Shown here piece after piece: positions 7,795 to 16,787 of a stretch of 64,000 bases of DNA (its first letter is position 1; every line of letters begins with the position of its first letter). Source of the stretch: CALBPI01 sp038531945 (lineage in GTDB: Bacteria > Pseudomonadota > Gammaproteobacteria > Steroidobacterales > Woeseiaceae); NCBI GenBank assembly GCA_038531945.1, contig JBCBBH010000001.1:372001-436000 (forward strand), given 5' to 3'. A program made the position numbers and the translations under genes. Below the pieces are notes generated by a model. The model was not told where the DNA came from and made no database searches. It saw nothing but the letters and a program-made list of their open reading frames with translations.

Positions 7795-9375
7795 ATGGTG
7801 ACCGAGTTCGACGTGATCGTGATCGGCGCAGGGCACAATGGGCTGACGGCTGCCGCGTATCTTTCCAAAGCTGGCAAACGCGTATTGGTTCTCGAAAGAC
7901 GCTCTGTCATCGGCGGCGCTGCAGTCACCGAAAGCTTCCACCCCGGGTTTCGGAATTCCCTGGCAAGCTACACAGTCAGTTTGTTGCACCCGAAGGTCAT
8001 TGAGGACCTCGCACTCAAGTCCCATGGCCTCGAAATCCTCGAAAGGCCATTCGGAAATTTCTTACCGTTGCCCGGGGGCGATTACTTGGCGACGGGCGCT
8101 ACCATAGAGGCAACGAAGGTGCGTTTTGCACGCCACAGCGAACGTGATGCTGCGCGCCTCGAGGCGTATTACGCATGGCTCGAGGACGCCGCTAATGTGT
8201 TGCGCGGCGAGCTTCTGCGTCGCCCGCCCGAAGTTGGCGGCGGACTCTCTCAATGGTGGCAAACCGGCTTGTTGGCCAATCGACTTCGAAAACACAGCAA
8301 CACAGCCCACGAAGCGCTGTTCGAGCTATTCACTAAAAGCGCCGCGGAAATTCTGAGCCACTGGTTTGAGAACCCACACATCCGAGCGCTTTTTGGTTTC
8401 GATGCCATCGTTGGAAATTTTGCATCACCTTTCGATGCCGGCAGTGGTTATGTTTTGCTGCACCACGTCTTCGGCGAAGTGAACGGGAAGTCCGGAGCAT
8501 GGGGTCATGCCGTCGGTGGCATGGGTGCCATCAGCGAATCCATCGCCGCCGCCGCACGTCAAGCGGGCGCGCAGATTCGCTGCGATTCACCCGTGGCTCG
8601 CGTGCGCACCCTCGAGGGTCGAGTCGATGGCGTTGAGACGGACGACGGACAGTGTTTTCGCGCACCGATCGTCGCTGCAAACTGTACGCCGAAGCATTTG
8701 TTGCTGGATCTCGTTCCGGGTTCCGAGATCGAACCGGTGCATAAAGACAGGATCCGGAAAACGCGTTACGGCTCCGGCACATTCCGCATGAACGTCGCGC
8801 TCTCGGGGCTGCCCGAGTTTCTGGCGCACCCCGAAGGCAACGACTACCTGTCCAGCGGCATCATTATCGCCCCGACGCTCGATTACATGGACCGCGCCTA
8901 TCGGGATGCGCGATCGGTCGGGTGGTCGCGCGAGCCGGTCGTCGAGATGCTGATTCCGTCGACGCTGGACGACACACTTGCGCCACCCGGACAACACGTG
9001 GCGAGCCTGTTTTGCCAACATGTCGCGCCGCAGTTGCCCGATGGGCAATCGTGGGCGGATCATCGGGACACCGTCGCCGATTTGATGATTGATACCGTTG
9101 ATCGTTACGCGCCCGGTTTCACGGAGAAGGTCATTGCAAGACGCGTTCTGACTCCGGACGACCTCGAAACCGAACTGGGGCTGACCGGTGGCGACATTTT
9201 TCATGGCGCACTCTCGCTCTCTCAGCTCTACAGTGCTCGCCCTGCGATCGGCATGGCCCGCTACTCGATGCCGCTGCCGGGTCTTTACCTGTGCGGTGCC
9301 GGCGCACACCCAGGCGGCGGCGTAACCGGGATACCAGGGCACAATGCCGCGCACGCGATCCTCGCTGACACCTGA
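7795..9375 (+). CDS. FAD-dependent oxidoreductase, PYROXD2/phytoene-desaturase-like
   Basis: A 526-residue flavoprotein of the amine-oxidase/phytoene-dehydrogenase superfamily. The N-terminal Rossmann motif (VIVIGAGHNGL) is followed by a glutamate at the end of strand 2 (LVLERR) and the GGAAVTE segment typical of PYROXD2-like proteins. The C-terminal FAD-binding stretch (LYLCGAGAHPGGGVTGI) is intact. The substrate of bacterial members is mostly unknown, and there is no carotenoid gene cluster here, so I would not call it a carotenoid enzyme. It diverges from the HD-GYP gene over about 130 bp. The M20 peptidase gene starts 52 bp after it. Confidence 0.88.
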   Translation: MVTEFDVIVIGAGHNGLTAAAYLSKAGKRVLVLERRSVIGGAAVTESFHPGFRNSLASYTVSLLHPKVIEDLALKSHGLEILERPFGNFLPLPGGDYLATGATIEATKVRFARHSERDAARLEAYYAWLEDAANVLRGELLRRPPEVGGGLSQWWQTGLLANRLRKHSNTAHEALFELFTKSAAEILSHWFENPHIRALFGFDAIVGNFASPFDAGSGYVLLHHVFGEVNGKSGAWGHAVGGMGAISESIAAAARQAGAQIRCDSPVARVRTLEGRVDGVETDDGQCFRAPIVAANCTPKHLLLDLVPGSEIEPVHKDRIRKTRYGSGTFRMNVALSGLPEFLAHPEGNDYLSSGIIIAPTLDYMDRAYRDARSVGWSREPVVEMLIPSTLDDTLAPPGQHVASLFCQHVAPQLPDGQSWADHRDTVADLMIDTVDRYAPGFTEKVIARRVLTPDDLETELGLTGGDIFHGALSLSQLYSARPAIGMARYSMPLPGLYLCGAGAHPGGGVTGIPGHNAAHAILADT

Positions 9376-9427
9376 AGCGCCGCGCTTCCTGCGCTACCAT
9401 CGGCTCGCTCACGCAGGAGGTTTATCG

Positions 9428-10765
9428 ATGCGTACACTTCTCGTTTTGCTATGTGTCGGCAGCTTTGCGATCGCACAGGCCGAACCCGCCATCTCCACAC
9501 TGGACGATACAGAACAACGCATCATCGAATGGATCGATGCCAATACCGACCAACTGATCACAGACCTCGAGCGCCACGTCAACATCAACAGCGGCACAAT
9601 GAACCATGAAGGTGTCCGTCAGGTCGGGGGCGATCTCGCGCAGCAATTCGAAGCTATCGGTTTCGCCACAGAGTGGATCGATCTGCCGGAATCCACCGGC
9701 CGCGCCGGACATCTGATTGCCAGCTACGACGGTGATCCGGGCGGCCCTAAAATCCTGGCGATTGGCCATCTCGACACGGTGTTTGAGCGCGACGATCCGT
9801 TCAATCGGTTTTCCCGAAAAGGCTCTATCGCGCGTGGCCCGGGTGTTGATGACATGAAATCAGGCAACTTGATCGCCTTGTACGCATTGAGCGCATTGGC
9901 CGAAGCCGGCGTGCTCGGCCGTGCGAGTTATCGCATTGTGTTCACCGGTGATGAAGAGAGCCCAGGAGAGCCCCTCGACGTCGTCCGCCGGGATTTGATC
10001 GAAGCGGGAAAATGGGCTGACTACGCGCTCGGCTTCGAAGCCGGTGCTTATGATCGCGCAAGCGATGGCAGCATTACGACGGCATACGCCACGACGGCGC
10101 GCCGAAGCTCAAGCGACTGGATGGTGGAGGTCACGGGTAAACAAGCGCACTCATCCGGAATCTTCAGCGATCGGGTCGGGGCGGGCGCCGTGTTCGAGGC
10201 CGCCCGAATTCTCAATGCCTTCTACGAATCGGTTCGAGGCGAGAAGTATTTGACCTTCAACGCCGGCAGCATTCTCGCTGGTACCGACGTCAACTACGAT
10301 GTCGCGCAAACGCGAGGCACCACATTTGGCAAAACCAACGTCGTACCCTCGCACGCGATCATTCACGGCGGCATTCGAACAATCTCCGATGAACAACTCG
10401 AGCGCGCGCGTCAGAAAATGCGCGAAATCGTTGCCGACAACCTGCCAGGTACGTCGGCGATCATCACCTTCGGTCAGGGGTATCCTGCGATGGCACCGAC
10501 CGAAGGCAACACCAAACTGCAGCGTTTACTCTCCGAGATCAACATCGATCTCGGCGGCCAACCGATGCCCGCGCTCGACCCGAGTCGCCGAGGGGCTGCC
10601 GACATTTCTTTCGTCGCGTCGTTTGCGGACTCACTTGCTGGTCTCGGTGCTCACGGCAGCGGCGCACACTCACCGGGCGAGGCGCTCGACTTATCCTCCC
10701 TGCCGATTGCGACACAGCGTGCCGCATTGCTGATCTACCGACTACAACAGACAGCGAGCAATTAG
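9428..10765 (+). CDS. Exported M20-family metallopeptidase (glutamate carboxypeptidase-like)
   Basis: The 445-residue product has a signal peptide (residues 1-18, cleavage after AQA). The zinc-ligand motifs of M20 peptidases appear in order: GHLDT, PGVDDMK, TGDEESPGE (general base and ligand) and a late histidine in GAHSPGE. The dimerisation-domain histidine (KQAHSSG) is also present. This fits a periplasmic or secreted aminoacylase/carboxypeptidase releasing C-terminal residues such as glutamate. The start at ATG 9428 is set by the strong Shine-Dalgarno CAGGAGG at 9414-9420; the frame stays open further upstream into the preceding gene, but a start there would lose the signal peptide. Confidence 0.92.
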   Translation: MRTLLVLLCVGSFAIAQAEPAISTLDDTEQRIIEWIDANTDQLITDLERHVNINSGTMNHEGVRQVGGDLAQQFEAIGFATEWIDLPESTGRAGHLIASYDGDPGGPKILAIGHLDTVFERDDPFNRFSRKGSIARGPGVDDMKSGNLIALYALSALAEAGVLGRASYRIVFTGDEESPGEPLDVVRRDLIEAGKWADYALGFEAGAYDRASDGSITTAYATTARRSSSDWMVEVTGKQAHSSGIFSDRVGAGAVFEAARILNAFYESVRGEKYLTFNAGSILAGTDVNYDVAQTRGTTFGKTNVVPSHAIIHGGIRTISDEQLERARQKMREIVADNLPGTSAIITFGQGYPAMAPTEGNTKLQRLLSEINIDLGGQPMPALDPSRRGAADISFVASFADSLAGLGAHGSGAHSPGEALDLSSLPIATQRAALLIYRLQQTASN

Positions 10766-10789
10766 TCACATCACTATCTGGAGCCCTGT

Positions 10790-11362
10790 ATGACACTACT
10801 TATCACTGGACTCGTCCTGTTTCTCGGCATACACAGCATCGGCATCGTCGCCAACGCCCGCCGGGATCAACTGGCCAAGTCATTGGGTCCGCTGGGCTGG
10901 CGAGCGCTGTACAGCATCGTTGCGATCGTTGGTTTTGTGCTGATCATCAAGGGCTACGCAGCCGCGCGTCTGGACCCAACGGTATTGTGGTATCCACCTC
11001 GGTGGACCAGCCACGTTACCGCCGTACTGATGCTGCCGGTGTTTGTGTTTCTGCTGGCGGCGTATCTGCCGGGACGTATCAAGGACGCGCTGAAGCACCC
11101 GATGTTGGTGGCCACCAAGATCTGGGCGCTGGCACATTTGTTAGCGAACGGCACCCTCGCGGATGTTTTGTTATTCGGCGGTTTTCTCGTTTGGGCTGTC
11201 GCGGATCGAATCTCTTTGAAGCGGCGGGTCGCGCGTACGACGGTCAGCTTGCCCAAGACCGGAGCAAACGACGTCATCGCGGTGATCGGCGGCCTGGCGC
11301 TCTACGGGGGGTTTGTCGCCTACCTCCACAAAGCGCTGATCGGCGTCGCCCCGTTCGGATAG
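10790..11362 (+). CDS. NnrU family integral membrane protein
   Basis: A 190-residue protein with about five hydrophobic segments and the NnrU-family features near the N-terminus (GLVLFLGIHS) and in the middle (HPMLVATKIWALAHLLANG). NnrU was first described in denitrification gene clusters, but many members lie elsewhere and the molecular role is unclear; a haem or isoprenoid-related function has been suggested for relatives. No denitrification genes are visible here. It sits 24 bp after the peptidase gene and may be co-transcribed with it. Confidence 0.85.
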   Translation: MTLLITGLVLFLGIHSIGIVANARRDQLAKSLGPLGWRALYSIVAIVGFVLIIKGYAAARLDPTVLWYPPRWTSHVTAVLMLPVFVFLLAAYLPGRIKDALKHPMLVATKIWALAHLLANGTLADVLLFGGFLVWAVADRISLKRRVARTTVSLPKTGANDVIAVIGGLALYGGFVAYLHKALIGVAPFG

Positions 11363-11394
11363 AAAAACGGGAGTGGTCGGACGACCACTCCCGT
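11361..11394 (-). terminator. Rho-independent terminator of the 579-residue lipoprotein gene
   Basis: Perfect 13-bp inverted arms (11367-11379 and 11382-11394) are followed, reading the minus strand, by a T run. The plus-strand transcript has no U tract after the hairpin, so it is best assigned to the minus-strand gene. It may also slow plus-strand transcription. Confidence 0.8.
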
Positions 11395-11417
11395 CACTCA
11401 ACATATGAAGAGACTGA

Positions 11418-13157
11418 CTACTTGAACGTCGCGCGTGCCGGAACTTCGATTCCGCGGTCGGTCAGCTCAAAGCGTACGTCCAATCGATCAAAGAGCTCCT
11501 CGTAGGCTTCCGCCATCGCCTGCATCCGTGCTTGCTGGCTTTCGACCAGTGCACGTTCTGATTCAGGGATCTCATCACTTTGGAGAATCGACTCTGTCGC
11601 CGCGTCAGAGAACGTGGAAACAAAATTAAAGTACGCGCCCGCGTCGACATTAAAGTAGCCGATCAGAGGGTTAGCGTCGCCGGCTGTCGCAGCGACGTTT
11701 GCCTCAACGCGAGACTTCGCGTTCTCCCCAACGCTGACGGAGATGAGATCACGCGTCATCGCCATAAATCCATCGACCGGAAGGGGACCGGTCAAATCCT
11801 GCGGCAATGCGACCCCTTCACCGTTTGGATCGAGCGGGAGTTGCGCCAGTTGAGGCACGAACATCTGTCCGAGCATCAACAAACCCTGGACGTTTTTCAC
11901 ACCGAACGTCACATCAATTTCCAGATTCTCGGGGACTTGCTGTTGCGCGAGACCCTCCAGACCTTCGAGACTGCCTATCTCAACGCTGTAGCCCTGAAAA
12001 CTATAGGCGGCCGGCGGCAGAGGCTGTTGTGTAACCTCAAACGCTTGTGCCGAGATCTCGTTCAATCCCGCCAGTTGCGCACACTCGAAAGGCGCTTCGA
12101 CGACACCGCCCAATGTCGTTTCAACCCACGTGCGTAGATTTTGCAAATCCAACGCTCCGCCAAACTTCAACGCCGAGTCCGTGTCCGCCGTCAAGCCAGG
12201 CATAACGTTTGCAATAGGCTTCAACGCGGTAGCGACATCACTGCGCAACTCGAGCACCGACAACGTATCGGATCCGTCGCCATCCAGGCGCGTTGCGCCA
12301 ACCACAGCGCGCGGTGCGATCTCGAACAGTCCGGCCATCTCATTCCGGCAGGTCTCGTCAAGCTGCAAAGGAAGGTTTGGCGCTACGTCGAACAGGACGT
12401 CGTTCAGCGCGTTGCCTTCGGTAGTGATCATCGCGAACACCTGCTGCAGGTCCAGGAAACCTTGCATTTGAGGCAGGAAGCCGTATCGCTCTGCCAGCTC
12501 CGACAATGTGCCAGCGTCTGCGAGAGAGCTGTCGGGCTTGGTCGTGCCCAGCAACATACCGATATCCTTCTCTGCCATACCTTTCGGTCCGAGACTGATT
12601 ACGAGCATGTTGTCTTGCTCTGCGATGAATACTTGTACCGGCGCTTCACCACCCAGCACGTCGATTTCGAGGCCGTCGACCGTGATCGTCGCTGGTCCGT
12701 TCTCGAGATCGCCGGTCAATCGGCCATAAGCAGCTTGCCAGTCTTCCATGCTTGAAACTGTCATTCTGAGCACCGGCAGCAAGCCGTTGCCATAGAACAC
12801 CGGAACGTCCTTGTCAGAGCTGAAGCCGAAGTCACTGAGATCCCCATCCGCCGTTTCTTCGATCAATACATCCAATACGGTGATCAGATCCGAGGCCGAG
12901 TCGTCTTTGGCATTCTCAACCAGTGCGTTGCGCGCTTGCTCAAACATGCCGCTGTATTGATCGATCGCCATATCGATCATCGGTTGAAACTTGTTCTTCA
13001 GCGCTTTGGGTTGTGGCTCCAAAGCAGCAAACAGGTACGGCGTGTCCGCCGGAACATAGCTCAGCAGCTCATTGGCCGAAGAGGAAGGTTTGCCACCACA
13101 AGCAACGACGGCAGCAGCCGCTACGGCGGCCAATAGAGTAAAACGCGTCGATTTCAC
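11418..13157 (-). CDS. Large predicted lipoprotein of unknown function
   Basis: I do not recognise a named family with confidence. The 579-residue product starts with a signal sequence and a lipobox (VVAC, Cys20), followed by a Ser/Gly spacer and LLSYVPADTPYLFAAL, a phrase seen in DUF3352-like bacterial proteins that begin with 'pADt...'. Two conserved-looking cysteines occur mid-protein (ETCRNEMAG and FECAQL). Repeated hydrophobic beta-strand and helix patterns suggest duplicated domains. It should be anchored in the outer or inner membrane facing the periplasm. It stands alone between the terminator and the nitroreductase gene and probably has its own promoter. Confidence 0.78.
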   Translation of the reverse strand: MKSTRFTLLAAVAAAAVVACGGKPSSSANELLSYVPADTPYLFAALEPQPKALKNKFQPMIDMAIDQYSGMFEQARNALVENAKDDSASDLITVLDVLIEETADGDLSDFGFSSDKDVPVFYGNGLLPVLRMTVSSMEDWQAAYGRLTGDLENGPATITVDGLEIDVLGGEAPVQVFIAEQDNMLVISLGPKGMAEKDIGMLLGTTKPDSSLADAGTLSELAERYGFLPQMQGFLDLQQVFAMITTEGNALNDVLFDVAPNLPLQLDETCRNEMAGLFEIAPRAVVGATRLDGDGSDTLSVLELRSDVATALKPIANVMPGLTADTDSALKFGGALDLQNLRTWVETTLGGVVEAPFECAQLAGLNEISAQAFEVTQQPLPPAAYSFQGYSVEIGSLEGLEGLAQQQVPENLEIDVTFGVKNVQGLLMLGQMFVPQLAQLPLDPNGEGVALPQDLTGPLPVDGFMAMTRDLISVSVGENAKSRVEANVAATAGDANPLIGYFNVDAGAYFNFVSTFSDAATESILQSDEIPESERALVESQQARMQAMAEAYEELFDRLDVRFELTDRGIEVPARATFK

Positions 13158-13237
13158 GAGAGATCCTTGAATAATTAAACGGGTTTGGGGCGCAAGAATG
13201 CCGCAATAGGCTCAAAAATACAGCCGCGGCGCATCGA

Positions 13238-13909
13238 CTATTCGATGAACGTCACAAAATCACCCAAAGTTTTGCGTTTGATCACAGGGACTTGCGCGTC
13301 GTCTGCAGGAAATCCGACCACCAACAGCAAAAACGCACGCTCATGTGTCGGTCGCCCACAAATCTGATTCAAGAATCCCATCGGGCTCGGCGTGTGCGTC
13401 AGAGAAGCGAGACCACACTGGTGCAATGCTGCGATCAGCATGCCGGTCGCCAGGCCGACGGACTCCTGGGGATAATAATGTTTGGTCTTGTTGCCATCCG
13501 CATCCAGCGCGTACTTTTGCATGAACACACCGATCAGATACGGGGCAGTCTCCAGAAACGGCTTCTCGGCGTTGGTCCCGAACTTGGCGAGCGCATCCAG
13601 CCATTCGTCCGATGCGCGGTGCTCGTAAAACTCCCGCTCCTCAGCTTCAGCCGCTTCACGCACGCGTTTTTTGATGACCGGGTCGGAAATCACAGAAAAG
13701 TGCCAGGGCTGCATGTTGGCGCCGCTGGGCGCTGTGTTGGCGACCTTAAGACAATTCTCGATGACCTCTCGCGGGACCGGCTGGGACGAAAAATCGCGTA
13801 CCGTACGGCGGCGGTTCAGATCCTCGAACAACTCCTCCGATCGTTCGATCATCGCCGCCTCCGGAAGTTGACGATAGGCCGACAGCGGCTGAAATCCGGG
13901 CTTATTCAT
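13238..13909 (-). CDS. Nitroreductase-fold flavoprotein, iodotyrosine deiodinase-like
   Basis: A 223-residue FMN protein of the nitroreductase superfamily. Compared from memory with human iodotyrosine deiodinase (IYD), it is similar over most of its length: RRRTVRDF, NTAPSGANMQPW, KPFLETAP, HYYPQESVGLA and CGRPTHE all have IYD counterparts. The three residues that clamp the halotyrosine zwitterion in IYD appear as Glu91, Tyr95 and Lys116, with the same 4- and 21-residue spacing. Reductive dehalogenation of halotyrosines is therefore a credible activity; other flavin reductions remain possible. It overlaps the ycgN-like gene upstream by 8 bp, so the two are likely co-transcribed. Confidence 0.85.
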   Translation of the reverse strand: MNKPGFQPLSAYRQLPEAAMIERSEELFEDLNRRRTVRDFSSQPVPREVIENCLKVANTAPSGANMQPWHFSVISDPVIKKRVREAAEAEEREFYEHRASDEWLDALAKFGTNAEKPFLETAPYLIGVFMQKYALDADGNKTKHYYPQESVGLATGMLIAALHQCGLASLTHTPSPMGFLNQICGRPTHERAFLLLVVGFPADDAQVPVIKRKTLGDFVTFIE

Positions 13910-14393
13910 GTTCGTTGTCGTCCTCGAACACCGTGGGGGGATCAGTTTGCCATTGCGTCAGCCTCACGTCATCGGGCTCAACTGCCTCAGTTTCGCCGGC
14001 ACGCCGGGCGAATAAACTGGCACTGATCCCCGCATCCACTACAGACTGAGCCGTTCCGCTGACCAGCGGGTGCCACTCGGCTAGCCCACGTCCTTCCGCC
14101 AGTCGTCGATAGGCACACGAGAATGGCAACCAGCGCAGCTGACGTGCAGATTCCGGCCCGAGCTGCACGCAATCTGGAACGCGTTCGGCGCGATTGTCAT
14201 AGTCACCACAACGACATCGCGCGGTATCGAGCAAGTGACAGGCAACGTCGGCGTAGAACACCTCGCCGGTTTCATCGTCTTCAAATTTGTGCAAGCAGCA
14301 CAACCCGCAGCCGTCACAAAGTGATTCCCATTCGCGAGTCGACATTTCGTCGAGGGTTTTATGCTCCCAAAACCGGGTTCTCGGTGTGTTCAT
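13902..14393 (-). CDS. ycgN: YcgN-type cysteine-cluster protein (UPF0260)
   Basis: A 163-residue protein with the cysteine cluster LCDGCGLCCLHK near residues 25-40 and further cysteines (VACHLLDTARCRCGDY, PDCVQL, FSCAYR) spaced as in YcgN. The family probably binds zinc or an iron-sulphur centre; its role is not known. I chose ATG 14393; a TTG two codons upstream is less likely. The gene overlaps the deiodinase-like gene by 8 bp and diverges from the photolyase gene. Confidence 0.9.
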   Translation of the reverse strand: MNTPRTRFWEHKTLDEMSTREWESLCDGCGLCCLHKFEDDETGEVFYADVACHLLDTARCRCGDYDNRAERVPDCVQLGPESARQLRWLPFSCAYRRLAEGRGLAEWHPLVSGTAQSVVDAGISASLFARRAGETEAVEPDDVRLTQWQTDPPTVFEDDNEHE

Positions 14394-14430
14394 GGTCAAG
14401 GCGAATCGGATACCGCGTTACAATCGGTGG

Positions 14431-15870
14431 ATGAGTATGACATCCAACACCGCGCTGGTCTGGTTGCGGCGCGATCTACGCCTCGACGACAACCCAGCGC
14501 TCATCGCCGCGATCGACCGCTGTGACGTCGTCATTCCGGTCTACATCGATGACCGGACCGAGCAGCCGCAATGGCAACAGGGAGCGGCGAGCGACTGGTG
14601 GCTCCACCACAGCCTGACCTCGCTCTCCAAGAGCATCGCGGCCTGCGGCGGCCGTCTGATCATCCGCCAGGGCGAAGCACTCGAGACGCTGCAAACGCTG
14701 ATTCGTGAAACCGGCGCTACTGAAGTGCATTGGAACCGTCTGTATGAGCCGTGGACTCGAGAGCGTGACACACGAATCAAGGAAGCACTGGAAACACTGT
14801 CGATCGATGTGACCTCACACAACGGCAGTTTGCTCAATGAGCCTTGGACTGTCCTGACCAAAACCGGAACACCGTACAAGGTGTTCACCCCGTACTGGCG
14901 TGCAGCGCGGCAGGCAATGCAGCCACCAGCGCCGCTCGACCCGGTCGAGCAAATCCATGGCCCTGAGGCACCGATTGAATCGCTGAAACTCGAAGCGCTC
15001 CAGCTGTTGCCTACGATTCGATGGGATCGCGGGATCGAGGCCGCGTGGTCACCCGGCGAGGCGGACGCCGTCGCACGCGCACGCGCTTTCGCCATCGATG
15101 CGGCGAGCAACTATGACGAAGCGCGCAACTTGCCTGCAACGCCAGGCGTCTCGAGGCTGTCACCACATCTTCACTTCGGTGAGTTATCCGTTCGACGCCT
15201 GTGGCAGATCATCGAATCGAACAGTCCACATAGCGATGGACGCGAGATCTATCTGACGGAGCTTGGCTGGCGCGAATTCTCGCACTATGCGCTTTATCAT
15301 TTCCCGCACACCACCGACGAACCGATGAACCCGAAGTTCTCGCACTTCGAATGGCGTGACGATAATGAGATGCTGCGTGCGTGGCAAAAGGGACAAACAG
15401 GGGTTCCGATCGTGGACGCCGGAATGCGCGAGCTCTGGGCTACCGGATGGATGCACAACCGCGTGCGGATGATCGTGGCCTCGTTTCTCGTGAAAAATAT
15501 CCGAATGCACTGGCTGCACGGCGCTCGCTGGTTCTGGGATACGTTGGTAGACGCGGATTTGCCAGCCAATACACTAGGCTGGCAATGGTCGGCCGGTTGC
15601 GGGGTGGACGCCGCCCCATACTTCAGGATTTTCAATCCGGTATCACAGGGCGAGCGGTTTGATGGCGATGGCGACTACGTTCGCCACTGGGTACCTGAGG
15701 TCAGCCAGATTCCGAACAAGTACATACACTGCCCGTGGAAACTGCCAGAGGCCAAAGCCAGAGAGGCAGGCTTCGTACTGGGCCGGGACTACCCCGAACC
15801 CATCGTTGATCTGAAAATCACACGCGAATCGGCGCTCGCCGCATTCAAGGCATTAAAGGAAGTCGCATGA
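14431..15870 (+). CDS. phrB: Deoxyribodipyrimidine photolyase (class I CPD photolyase)
   Basis: A full-length photolyase that repairs cyclobutane pyrimidine dimers with light. The N-terminal antenna domain starts with LVWLRRDLRL. The C-terminal FAD domain carries YLTELGWREFSHY, the conserved GVPIVDAGMRELW and WMHNRVRM segments, and the tryptophan-rich run (WFWDTLVDADLPAN, LGWQWSAGCGVDAAPY). Starts at 14431 and 14437 (MTSNTA) are both possible; GGTGG just upstream fits 14437 slightly better. It overlaps oxyR by 4 bp (ATGA), so a DNA-repair enzyme and the peroxide regulator are translated together. Confidence 0.95.
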   Translation: MSMTSNTALVWLRRDLRLDDNPALIAAIDRCDVVIPVYIDDRTEQPQWQQGAASDWWLHHSLTSLSKSIAACGGRLIIRQGEALETLQTLIRETGATEVHWNRLYEPWTRERDTRIKEALETLSIDVTSHNGSLLNEPWTVLTKTGTPYKVFTPYWRAARQAMQPPAPLDPVEQIHGPEAPIESLKLEALQLLPTIRWDRGIEAAWSPGEADAVARARAFAIDAASNYDEARNLPATPGVSRLSPHLHFGELSVRRLWQIIESNSPHSDGREIYLTELGWREFSHYALYHFPHTTDEPMNPKFSHFEWRDDNEMLRAWQKGQTGVPIVDAGMRELWATGWMHNRVRMIVASFLVKNIRMHWLHGARWFWDTLVDADLPANTLGWQWSAGCGVDAAPYFRIFNPVSQGERFDGDGDYVRHWVPEVSQIPNKYIHCPWKLPEAKAREAGFVLGRDYPEPIVDLKITRESALAAFKALKEVA

Positions 15871-16787
15871 GCGCCAACTTGCATTTCAATTTGCGCATGC
15901 TGAGTTACCTCGTCGCGCTGGACGAGCATCGTCATTTCGGTCGCGCAGCGGACGCGTGCTTTGTCACGCAACCCACCCTCAGTACTCAGATCAAGAAACT
16001 CGAAGAGCAACTCGGGGTGACCCTGGTCGAACGACACAACAAGGGCATTCAATTGACCGAAACCGGCGAAGCTATCGCCGAACGTGCCAGGGGTTTGCTT
16101 AAGGAAGCGCACAGCATCAACGAACTCGCTCAGGTGCACCAGGACCCCGAAGCAGGGCGCATCAAAATCGCGTTGATCCCGACGCTGGCACCGTACCTGC
16201 TGCCGTGCATTGCACCGGACATCAAGACTCGATTTGATCGCCTCAAATGCCTGTACCTGGAACTCCAGACCGATCACCTGATGGCAGAGATCCGAGCGGG
16301 CGATATCGACCTCGGTATCCTCGCACTACCGCTGGAACTTGCCGGATGTCAGTCCACAGAATTGTTCCGCGAACCGTTCCGTCTGGCGGTGGATCCGCAG
16401 CACGGACTTGCAACCCGGACCGAGGTATCCGAGACAGACATCGCTGACGAGCATTTCCTGCTGCTGGAAGATGGACACTGTCTACGCGACCAGGCACTGG
16501 AGGTCTGCAAACTCGCTGGCGGTGTCAACGAAGATGAGTTTCGCGCCACGAGTCTGGAGACACTGCGCCAAATGGTTGCCGGTGGCGCGGGCGTCACGCT
16601 GTTACCGGAGCTCGCCGTTCGTGATGATGATGGGATCGTCTCACTACCGTTCGAGGCGCCCGCACCGAATCGGGTGATTGTGGGCGTGTGGAGAGCGACA
16701 CATCCACGTGCGGCTTTGATGGAAGCTGTTTGTGAGACGATCCGCACGGCATCTGAGCATTTTCCGGACGCATGTAGTCAGGCATGA
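15867..16787 (+). CDS. oxyR: LysR-type peroxide sensor and regulator OxyR
   Basis: The 306-residue protein has the LysR helix-turn-helix (residues about 20-45, FGRAADACFVTQPTLSTQI) and an effector domain with the OxyR redox signature GHCLRDQALEVC. The two cysteines (205 and 214) are nine residues apart, as Cys199 and Cys208 are in E. coli OxyR. It should activate catalase and peroxidase genes on disulfide formation. No target gene of that type is adjacent. It overlaps the photolyase gene upstream and the membrane-protein gene downstream by 4 bp each. Confidence 0.94.
   Translation: MSANLHFNLRMLSYLVALDEHRHFGRAADACFVTQPTLSTQIKKLEEQLGVTLVERHNKGIQLTETGEAIAERARGLLKEAHSINELAQVHQDPEAGRIKIALIPTLAPYLLPCIAPDIKTRFDRLKCLYLELQTDHLMAEIRAGDIDLGILALPLELAGCQSTELFREPFRLAVDPQHGLATRTEVSETDIADEHFLLLEDGHCLRDQALEVCKLAGGVNEDEFRATSLETLRQMVAGGAGVTLLPELAVRDDDGIVSLPFEAPAPNRVIVGVWRATHPRAALMEAVCETIRTASEHFPDACSQA

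Noticed and set aside
7795..9375. Assigning the PYROXD2-like gene as carotenoid desaturase crtI.
   Set aside because: The signature is closer to PYROXD2 and no crtB, crtE or other carotenoid genes are adjacent.
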